Shown: positions 58,381 to 64,000 of the stretch, one piece after another | How positions within the stretch are numbered: the first letter of the stretch is position 1 | How the letters are laid out: every line of letters begins with the position of its first letter | NCBI RefSeq assembly: GCF_004345645.1 | Contig: NZ_SLWS01000021.1 | Location: 1 to 64,000, forward strand | Origin: Actinocrispum wychmicini | GTDB lineage: Bacteria > Actinomycetota > Actinomycetes > Mycobacteriales > Pseudonocardiaceae | Direction of reading: 5' to 3' | Length of the DNA stretch: 64,000 bases | Made by a program: the position numbers and the translations under genes | The notes under the pieces: model-generated | Seen by the model: only the letters and a program-made list of their open reading frames with translations | What the model was told of the DNA's origin: nothing | The model's database searches: none

Positions 58381-58512
58381 ACGATCAAGCCTAGAGGAGC
58401 GGTTGACGCGGCACGTCCACCTGAAGGCCTATGCCCGTGGGGAGAGGGCACGGCCTGATCTCAGCCCGCGGGGAGGCGACTCGGGGACGTATCCCCGGCA
58501 CTGTTCCGTGCC

Positions 58513-59640
58513 ATGAAATCGTTTCTCGTAGCCGCTGTCGCGGCCGGCGCCATGGTCGCGCCGCAACAACCGTTGCAGCTCACGCTGCCGGGGCCGACCG
58601 GGCCGTACGCGGTCGGAACCGTGCCGTTGCATCTGATCGATCCGGCGCGGCACGACCCGTGGGATCCGTCCGGCGCGCCCCGTGAGCTGATGATCAGTCT
58701 GTGGTACCCGACGCGGTCGACGACCGGGTTTCCGCGTGCGCCCTGGCTGCCGCCGGCCGCCGCCGCCCAGTTCGCCCGGGACAACGGACTGCGGCCGGAC
58801 GCCGTCCGGGTGCCGGTGACCCACGGACACACCGGCGCACCCGTGTCCGGTTGCGGCGGTGGGCTTCCGGTCGTGGTGTACTCGCACGGCAACGGCGGGT
58901 CCCGTTCGGACAGCACGATCGTGGTCGAGGAACTGGCCAGCCGTGGGTACTTCGTGGTCACCGTCGACCACACCGGCGACTCGGTGACCGAGTTCCCCGA
59001 CGGCCGCGTCCCGGACCGGGTGAACAGCCCGGCGAACGCCGCCGCCATCCAGGCGGCCCGAGTGGCGGACGTCCGATTCGTCCTGGACAAGCTGGCGGTG
59101 CTGAACTCTGGCGGGAACCCTTCCGACAGCAGCTTGCCGGACGGCCTGACCGGCGCGCTGGACCTCGGCGACGTCGGGATGTTCGGCTACTCCGCGGGCG
59201 GCCCCACCACAGCGTCCACAATGGACGTCGACGGTCGGGTCAAGGCCGGCCTCAGCCTGGACGGCCCGGTCTTCGGCCCGGTGATCGACAAGGGCCTGGA
59301 CCGTCCCTACATGCTCGTCGACGCCAGAGCCTCCCGGGCGACCATCCCGGAGTTGCAGACCTTCTGGGAGCACCTCACGAACTGGCGGCTCAACATCGGT
59401 ATGCAAGGCGCGAAACACCTGACGTACAGCGACTTCGTGACCCTGATCCCGCAGGCCGCCGGCCTGCTGGGGCTGACGCCCGCTCAGGTCGAGCAGCAGA
59501 TCGGCGCCGTGGTCCCCGCTCGCGCCATCGCCGTTCAGCGGGCCTATCCGTTGGCGTTCTTCGACCTGCACCTGCGGCACCGCGGTCACCTGCTCGACCG
59601 GCCGTCCCCGCTGTTCCCGGAGGTGCACTTCATCCCTTAG
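58513..59640 (+). CDS. Secreted alpha/beta hydrolase, PAF-acetylhydrolase/lipase-like
   Basis: A 375-residue hydrolase with a short signal peptide-like N-terminus (KSFLVAAVAAGAMVA). VVYSHGNGGSRSD forms the oxyanion loop, GYSAGGP is the nucleophile elbow, and a C-terminal His region follows (DLHLRHRGHLL). The family includes platelet-activating-factor acetylhydrolase and dienelactone hydrolase-like lipases that act on esters outside the cell. It starts at ATG 58513, 132 bases from the divergent kinase gene, which may control it. Confidence 0.87.
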   Translation: MKSFLVAAVAAGAMVAPQQPLQLTLPGPTGPYAVGTVPLHLIDPARHDPWDPSGAPRELMISLWYPTRSTTGFPRAPWLPPAAAAQFARDNGLRPDAVRVPVTHGHTGAPVSGCGGGLPVVVYSHGNGGSRSDSTIVVEELASRGYFVVTVDHTGDSVTEFPDGRVPDRVNSPANAAAIQAARVADVRFVLDKLAVLNSGGNPSDSSLPDGLTGALDLGDVGMFGYSAGGPTTASTMDVDGRVKAGLSLDGPVFGPVIDKGLDRPYMLVDARASRATIPELQTFWEHLTNWRLNIGMQGAKHLTYSDFVTLIPQAAGLLGLTPAQVEQQIGAVVPARAIAVQRAYPLAFFDLHLRHRGHLLDRPSPLFPEVHFIP

Positions 59641-59644
59641 GCGG

Positions 59645-60142
59645 TCAACGCTTGATGAGTCGGTCGACGAGGGACGGCCGGTCCGGCGCGAAGGGCACGC
59701 CGGCGCGCATCGACCGTAGGCCGATGACGACCGCCTCGCCGAGCAGGCTGACGCCGATGGCCAACTGGACGGGCTTGACGTCGTGGTGCAGCCCGTTGGC
59801 GGTGGCCACCAGGTCCAGTCCACCGTTCACCGCGACGGACAGCACCCAGACGCCGAAGGTCCAGCCGGTGTAGCGGTGCCACAGCACGCCGTCCTTGGTG
59901 AACAGCTTGGGCGTGGCACCGCGTAACGCGCCCATGCCGAGGCCGACCGCCGAGCCGGCCACGATCCACGCGATGTCCACGCCGGTGACGTGCTCCGCCT
60001 TGACGAGGCCGACGACGCCGATGGCCAGCAGGACGACGGGAGGCGCGAACAGGTCACGCACGTTCACCGGCTCCCCGATCAGGCGCTTGACGACCACGGC
60101 GACCACAGCCACGACGATCGCGACCACCAGCCAGGTACTCAT
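59645..60142 (-). CDS. DUF1453-like membrane protein
   Basis: A 165-residue protein with about five hydrophobic helices (STWLVVAIVVAVVAVVVKRLIGEP, FAPPVVLLAIGVVGLVK, DIAWIVAGSAVGLGMGALRG, and two more). The RGATPKLFTKDGVLWHRYTGWTFGVW loop is typical of the DUF1453/CcdC-like group. The function is unknown. It is divergent from the TetR gene, with a palindromic operator between them, so it is probably the repressor's target. Confidence 0.8.
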   Translation of the reverse strand: MSTWLVVAIVVAVVAVVVKRLIGEPVNVRDLFAPPVVLLAIGVVGLVKAEHVTGVDIAWIVAGSAVGLGMGALRGATPKLFTKDGVLWHRYTGWTFGVWVLSVAVNGGLDLVATANGLHHDVKPVQLAIGVSLLGEAVVIGLRSMRAGVPFAPDRPSLVDRLIKR

Positions 60143-60155
60143 GACACCCCTCTAA

Positions 60156-60196
60156 ATAGCACGGTCATGCCAAATAAATTAGCATGGCCGTGCTAT
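60156..60196. promoter_or_regulatory. TetR operator: 15-bp inverted repeat ATAGCACGGTCATGC
   Basis: The left arm 60156-60170 and right arm 60182-60196 match 14 of 15 positions, with 11 AT-rich bases between. The site lies in the 63-base gap between the DUF1453-like and TetR starts and overlaps a -10-like TATAAA (60194-60199), six bases before the TetR GTG. Binding there would shut both genes. Confidence 0.65.
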
Positions 60197-60205
60197 AAAG
60201 GCAAC

Positions 60206-60820
60206 GTGCCGAAGATCGTGGATCCCGACCAGCGCCGCCAGGCCGTCGCCGAAGCCGTGTTCCAGGTGGTGGCCAGGGACGGCGTCGAGCAGGCCTCGCT
60301 GCGTAACGTCGCCGTGGCGGCCGGCTTGGCGATCGGCTCGGTCCGGCACTACTTCACCAGCGCCGCCGAGATGACAGCGTTCGCGATGAGGGAGATCCGT
60401 GACCGGGTGTTCCTGCGCGTACTCGAGCACGCCGCCGAGATCCTTGACGACCCCACCATCAATCGGCGCGCGGCCACCGAGCGGTTGCTCGCCGAACTGC
60501 TGCCCCTGGACGCCGGCCGGATGCAGGAAGCAGTTCTGTGGCTCGACTTCGCCGCCGCCGCTCGCACCAGGCCTGAGCTGCGCGCGGTCGCCCGCGAGCA
60601 GTACGAGGACACCCGCGCCCTGCTCACGCGTGTGCTCGCCGAGGCACAGCAGATGGGCGGCCTGACCGACCAGACAGACGTCGACGCCGAGGCCGCCCGA
60701 CTACACGCCCTGCTGGACGGCCTGGCGATGGCCGCCGTGCTGCACCCGGACCGGATGCGGCCCGACGACATGCGCGCCGCACTGCACAGGCACATCGACG
60801 AACTCGCTGGCGGAAAATGA
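60206..60820 (+). CDS. TetR-family transcriptional regulator
   Basis: A 204-residue repressor. The HTH at ~10-55 (RQAVAEAVFQVVARDGVEQASLRNVAVAAGLAIGSVRHYFTSAAEM) and a TetR_C-like ligand domain are present. GTG at 60206 with no Shine-Dalgarno suggests a leaderless transcript from the overlapping promoter. It likely represses itself and the divergent DUF1453-like gene. Confidence 0.92.
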   Translation: MPKIVDPDQRRQAVAEAVFQVVARDGVEQASLRNVAVAAGLAIGSVRHYFTSAAEMTAFAMREIRDRVFLRVLEHAAEILDDPTINRRAATERLLAELLPLDAGRMQEAVLWLDFAAAARTRPELRAVAREQYEDTRALLTRVLAEAQQMGGLTDQTDVDAEAARLHALLDGLAMAAVLHPDRMRPDDMRAALHRHIDELAGGK

Positions 60821-60888
60821 TTGGCCGGGATGACGTGCGGGCTGATAGCGTGCCGCCGACCGTGGCACGGCTTGAGGAGGTGAGACCC

Positions 60889-60942
60889 ATGAACGATGTA
60901 TCGATGTGGGTGCTCCCCTCGTCGTCACGGTCGAGCGACTGA
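60889..60942 (+). CDS. Putative 17-aa leader peptide upstream of GNAT-infA
   Basis: ATG to TGA encodes MNDVSMWVLPSSSRSSD. A very strong Shine-Dalgarno, GAGGAGGTGAGA, lies at the right distance, better than that of any long gene nearby. It ends 52 bases before the GNAT start. A translated short ORF here could act as an attenuator or coupler for the genes behind it, or be a product itself. The short length means the ORF alone proves nothing; the evidence is the ribosome binding site. Confidence 0.5.
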   Translation: MNDVSMWVLPSSSRSSD

Positions 60943-60994
60943 CTTAGGGGTCGCCGGAGCGCCGCGACAAGGCACTCCCGAAAGGCGACACCCT

Positions 60995-61774
60995 ATGGAC
61001 TCTGTTCAAGACACGGGCGTGGTGATCACGCGGGTCGCGGAGCGGCATTGGCACGCTCTGGAAGACGACCTGGTGGTCGGCCGCGGCGAGACCTGGCGCA
61101 GGCCCGACGGACGGGTCTTCCTCAGCGTCGACGCGTGGCACGGCGCGGTCTTCGACCAACTCGCCGACGCCATCCTGGCGGACCTGCCGAAGCCGCTGTA
61201 CACCGTGGTCGACGAGGCCGACCTCGACTTGACGTCCCACTGGCAGCGAGCCGGCTTCACGACCCGACGCCGTGAGTGGGAGTACGTCGTCCCCACCGAT
61301 CCCCAGGTCACCGGACTCGGCTCGGCACTACCGCCGCCGGGCGTGACGATCGTGCCCCTCGGCGAAGCGCGGGAGGACCGGCTGCGCGAGTTGGACCGCC
61401 TGATCCGCGACGAGGTCGAGGCAAGCGTCGGATGGCAGGAGATGCCGGCCGAGGTTCTGCCCCGTCCGGACGGCCCGACCGCGGTGGACCTGCCGAAGTA
61501 CGCGGTGGCAGCGCGATCCGACCAGTACGTGGGTCTGGTCCGGGTGGCACCGGTGACCAGGCAGCCACGGATCGGACTGATCGCGGTCCGGGCCGACCAG
61601 CACCGCCGCGGTGTCGCTCGGGCACTGCTCGCCCACGTGCTGGGCACACTGCACCACGCCGGCGTCGAAACGGCGTCGGCCGACGTGAACGAATCCAACA
61701 AGGCGGCCACCGCACTGGTCAACGGTGTCGGCGCCTGGCGTGCGGGCAGCAACCTGGAGTTGGTGCTCCGCTAA
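60995..61774 (+). CDS. GNAT-family N-acetyltransferase
   Basis: A 259-residue protein. The C-terminal half has the GNAT acetyl-CoA signature (IAVRADQHRRGVARALLAHVLGTLHHAGV; R-x-x-G-x-A loop) and the N-x-x-A-x-x-L region NESNKAATALVNGVG. The N-terminal half (DLTSHWQRAGFTTRRREWEYVVP) looks like a second, degenerate GNAT lobe. The substrate is unknown. AAAGGCG lies before ATG 60995. It is followed 30 bases later by the IF-1 paralogue, so the two are probably co-transcribed. Confidence 0.87.
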   Translation: MDSVQDTGVVITRVAERHWHALEDDLVVGRGETWRRPDGRVFLSVDAWHGAVFDQLADAILADLPKPLYTVVDEADLDLTSHWQRAGFTTRRREWEYVVPTDPQVTGLGSALPPPGVTIVPLGEAREDRLRELDRLIRDEVEASVGWQEMPAEVLPRPDGPTAVDLPKYAVAARSDQYVGLVRVAPVTRQPRIGLIAVRADQHRRGVARALLAHVLGTLHHAGVETASADVNESNKAATALVNGVGAWRAGSNLELVLR

Positions 61775-61804
61775 CCCCCACCGACCTGAGAAGAGAGCGA
61801 GAAC

Positions 61805-62029
61805 ATGGCAAAAACAGCGAACGGCATCGAAGTCGAGGGCCTCGTCGTCGAGTGCCTGCGCAACGCCACCTTCAGGGTGGAACTCGAGAACGGCCACAAG
61901 GTGCTGGCGCACATCAGCGGGAAGATCCGGAAGAACTACATCAAGATCCTGCCGTACGACCGGGTACTGGTGGAGCTCAGCCCGTACGACCTCAACCGCG
62001 GCCGGATCCTCTTCCGGTACCGGACGTAG
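61805..62029 (+). CDS. infA: Translation initiation factor IF-1 (paralogue outside the ribosomal operon)
   Basis: A 74-residue OB-fold protein with the IF-1 signature: EVEGLVVECLRNATFRVELENGHKVLAHISGKIRKNYIKILPYDRVLVELSPYDL (abbreviated). The main bacterial infA lies between map and rpmJ/rpsM; here it stands behind a GNAT gene, so this is likely a second copy. Differences such as CLRNATF for ALPNAMF and IRKNYIKIL for MRxHYIRIL fit a divergent paralogue. AGAGAGCGAG precedes the ATG. A role in altered translation under particular conditions is possible. Confidence 0.93.
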   Translation: MAKTANGIEVEGLVVECLRNATFRVELENGHKVLAHISGKIRKNYIKILPYDRVLVELSPYDLNRGRILFRYRT

Positions 62030-62038
62030 CCCGCAACG

Positions 62039-62069
62039 AGCTGGTCCGGGGTCCGACCCCGGACCAGCT
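62039..62069. terminator. Bidirectional hairpin terminator
   Basis: A perfect 15-bp inverted repeat, AGCTGGTCCGGGGTC, with its partner after one base; the inner pairs will open to form the loop. It fills the 47-base gap between the convergent infA paralogue and the secreted-protein gene. This is the second such long GC hairpin between converging genes in the window. Confidence 0.85.
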
Positions 62070-62076
62070 GTCTACG

Positions 62077-62817
62077 TCACAGGCTCGCGAGTTGGGGCAG
62101 CGTGTTCTTGGCGATCTCCCAACTCGTGTTCACCATCGCGTCGTCCTGCGCGTCCGGCTGGGTGACGTCGTCGGCCCGGAAACCGTTGTAGGCCGTGCAG
62201 AACCACCGCTTGCCGTGCGAGTCGGGATCGAAGAGGTTGACACACCTGGGAGTCAGGCCGGTCAGCACCTTCTGGTTGGACTCGCGGAGAACCGGCACGA
62301 GGGTGTCGTTGTGCAGGCCGGCCTTGCTACGGGCCATCAGAGCGATCGGACCGACCGCGTTGAGCGAGAAGCCGAGCTGGTCCTTGGCGGCTTTGTCGGT
62401 GACGGCGGACAGCAGGCTGTCGATCTCGGTGATACAGGAAGTGGCGGTCAGCGCGAAGTTCTGCTTGTTGTCCGTGGTCAGGTTGTCGAAGTCAGGGAAG
62501 TTGAGAACGGCGCTCTGCGCGCAGGCGCGCGCGTCGGCGGCCGCGATGGCGTCGATGTGGTTGATGATCTCGCGCTCGGCGGCCTTGATCGCGGCGATGA
62601 TCTGGGCGGTGGCGTTCGCCGACGAGCCACCACCGAAGAAGGTCTTGTACGCGTCGTACGCGGCCTTGATCGCCTCAGCGACAGTGACGGGGTCGACGTT
62701 GGGGTGGACCGTGGAGCCCGCCGGTCTAGGGGTGGCTGCCTGGGCCGAACCCGCACCGGCCACGGCCGTGACAGCCACCGCGAACGCCATTGCGACACCG
62801 ATGAGTTTCCGCTTCAC
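62077..62817 (-). CDS. Secreted protein of unknown function
   Basis: A 246-residue protein with a Sec signal peptide (KRKLIGVAMAFAVAVTAVAGAGSAQA; cleavage after AQA). The mature part is helical with five cysteines (RACAQSAVL, ATSCITEID, TPRCVNLFD, WFCTAYNGF). I recognise no named family; similar proteins are common in actinomycetes. GTG at 62817 with GAGAGGAAC upstream is used, since the in-frame sequence before it is not signal-like. It is convergent with the IF-1 gene. Confidence 0.8.
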   Translation of the reverse strand: MKRKLIGVAMAFAVAVTAVAGAGSAQAATPRPAGSTVHPNVDPVTVAEAIKAAYDAYKTFFGGGSSANATAQIIAAIKAAEREIINHIDAIAAADARACAQSAVLNFPDFDNLTTDNKQNFALTATSCITEIDSLLSAVTDKAAKDQLGFSLNAVGPIALMARSKAGLHNDTLVPVLRESNQKVLTGLTPRCVNLFDPDSHGKRWFCTAYNGFRADDVTQPDAQDDAMVNTSWEIAKNTLPQLASL

Positions 62818-62886
62818 CTTGTTCCTCTCTGATGGACGCACACACCTCCTCCGGTGATACGTGTTCGGGTTACACGACAACAAAGT

Positions 62887-64000
62887 TCAGCGGGGTTCGC
62901 CGAACCAGCGGCCGAGTGCCGGTTCCAGGTCGTTCGGACTGCCGGCCCAGCACACGTAGCCGTCCGGCCGGATGAGCATCGGCTCGGTGTCAGCGCCCGC
63001 GCCGATGCGGTCCACCCGGTCCGACCAGAGGTCGGCGACCTTGGCGAACCTGTCCGCCGGGTCGATCAGCACACCGCGTCCGGACCGCAGCAGTTCGTGC
63101 ACCCGGGCCGAGCCGAGATCCCGATCCGGCGAAGGACGGCCGACGAGTGGATGCGCCTCGGTGCCTGGCATCGCGTAGCGGATGGCCATCCCGGACATCA
63201 TGTCGGCGAGATGACGTTGAACGTCCGGCAGTTGTGCCATGGCCGCGAAGAGTTCCCTGGCGGCCGTCACGTCGGGGTCGCGGGTGCCCGCCCAGTCCAT
63301 CAGCAGGCTCTGCGCCTGGACGTTGCGCAGCACGGCGGCGCCGGCCGGGTGCCGTTCGGTGTGGTACGTGTCGAGCAGGTTCTCGGGGGCCCAGCCGTGC
63401 ACGGCGGCGCCGAGTTTCCAGCCGAGATTGAGCGCGTCCTGCATCCCGGTGTTCATGCCTTGCGCGCCAAGGGGAAGGTGGATGTGGGCGGCGTCACCGG
63501 CCAGGAATACTTGTCCGTGCCGGTAGTGCGCGACTTGCCGTGCCGCGTTGGTGATCCGGCGGGCGTAGCGCAGTTCGAGCAGTTCCACCCGCGACCCGAA
63601 CACGGCGCGCAGGCCGTCGCGGATCTCGTCCTCGGTCACCGGGGCGTCCCTGGACAGCGACCGGCCTCGTCCGCCGAGGGCGAGCCGACGCAGCGGGCGG
63701 CCCTGCGGATCGGTGCCGAGCGGGAACACGTGCGCCCAGCACCCGTCCGCGCCCTTGGTGTGGGTGTTCACCTTTTCGTCGGTGCTCAACCGGACGTCGG
63801 CGGCGACCGCGGTCATCGTGCCCGGACGGCCTGGGAAATCCACCCGCAGCAGCTTGCGCACCGTGCTGTGCGCGCCGTCGGCGGCGACGAGGTAGCGGGT
63901 CCGGACGGTGGTGCCGTTGGCGAAGGTCGCGGTGACTCCGTCGCCGTCCTGGTCCAGGCCGACCAGTTCGTGGTCTCGGCGGACGTGGATGCCTTGTGCG
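62887..64000 (-). CDS. FAD-dependent class A monooxygenase, partial (5' end outside window)
   Basis: The frame is open to the window edge, so the N-terminal FAD motif GxGxxG is not visible. 370 residues remain, with the second dinucleotide motif VAADGAHSTVRKLL, the FAD motif GDAAHIHLPLGAQGMNTGMQDALNLGWKL, and the C-terminal thioredoxin-like end RPDGYVCWAGSP. It belongs to the same family as the hydroxylase near base 740 but is clearly divergent. It stands alone here, and its substrate is unknown. Confidence 0.92.
   Translation of the reverse strand, partial: AQGIHVRRDHELVGLDQDGDGVTATFANGTTVRTRYLVAADGAHSTVRKLLRVDFPGRPGTMTAVAADVRLSTDEKVNTHTKGADGCWAHVFPLGTDPQGRPLRRLALGGRGRSLSRDAPVTEDEIRDGLRAVFGSRVELLELRYARRITNAARQVAHYRHGQVFLAGDAAHIHLPLGAQGMNTGMQDALNLGWKLGAAVHGWAPENLLDTYHTERHPAGAAVLRNVQAQSLLMDWAGTRDPDVTAARELFAAMAQLPDVQRHLADMMSGMAIRYAMPGTEAHPLVGRPSPDRDLGSARVHELLRSGRGVLIDPADRFAKVADLWSDRVDRIGAGADTEPMLIRPDGYVCWAGSPNDLEPALGRWFGEPR

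Noticed and set aside
1..64000. CRISPR arrays, tRNA or rRNA genes, prophage or conjugative element
   Set aside because: No regular direct repeats with spacers, no cloverleaf-like sequence and no integrase, capsid or transfer genes were seen.

Overview
The window is high-GC, densely coded DNA with ATG/GTG starts, many 4-base ATGA or GTGA gene overlaps, AfsR/SARP, LAL and NB-ARC-TPR regulators, F420-type enzymes and a specialised-metabolite locus. This points to a filamentous actinomycete. A Pseudonocardiales-like host is an inference. I see no rRNA, tRNA, CRISPR array, intact transposase or phage gene. No gene-free stretch exceeds 300 bases; the longest are 17709-17981 (holds a 35-aa ORF and direct repeats), 18495-18731 (a MITE) and 30105-30317 (divergent promoter region).

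Region 1 (1-12.4 kb) is the edge of a biosynthetic gene cluster. It holds the end of an NRPS (A-PCP, no release domain), an FAD hydroxylase, and a convergent operon of TPP-dependent E1-alpha, a discrete ACP, a fused E1-beta/lipoyl/E2 and a KAS III-like enzyme. Divergent from that operon run a fused aminodeoxychorismate synthase, an HpaB-type hydroxylase, a 4-TM protein, a Tat-type multicopper oxidase and a RidA. The E1/ACP/E1-E2 set resembles the two-carbon unit loading system known from naphthyridinomycin/quinocarcin-type pathways (from memory). The second half supplies and oxidises an aminated aromatic.

Region 2 (12.4-28.2 kb) is mostly regulation and export: an unknown protein, an alpha/beta hydrolase, a DUF4383 membrane protein, a frameshifted AfsR-like regulator followed by three 12-bp-phased repeats and a 35-aa secreted peptide ORF, an RHH protein, a MITE, a DUF4097/ABC exporter operon, a decaying MFS pseudogene with its AraC regulator, and a histidine kinase convergent with its likely response regulator, which is coupled to a LAL-type regulator.

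Region 3 (28.3-42.0 kb) holds an SDR, a HAF-repeat secreted protein, a membrane-anchored Hsp70-like protein, and a nine-gene chain of overlapping genes: peptide ABC importer, amidohydrolase, TIGR04076, LLM oxidoreductase and DUF885 peptidase. An XRE-cupin regulator faces this chain.

Region 4 (42-64 kb) has small enzymes with a TetR regulator; an ECF sigma factor with a zinc finger, an NB-ARC-TPR protein and an OmpA/lysozyme-like protein bearing an eCIS-cargo-like leader; a coupled exopolysaccharide unit (GT2, 53-aa membrane protein, and an acyltransferase-SGNH-GH16 fusion); a B12 radical SAM enzyme overlapping a BtuF-like protein; a second two-component system; a secreted lipase-like hydrolase; a TetR/DUF1453 pair with a clear operator; a 17-aa leader ORF before a GNAT and an IF-1 paralogue; a secreted protein; and a second FAD hydroxylase cut by the window edge.
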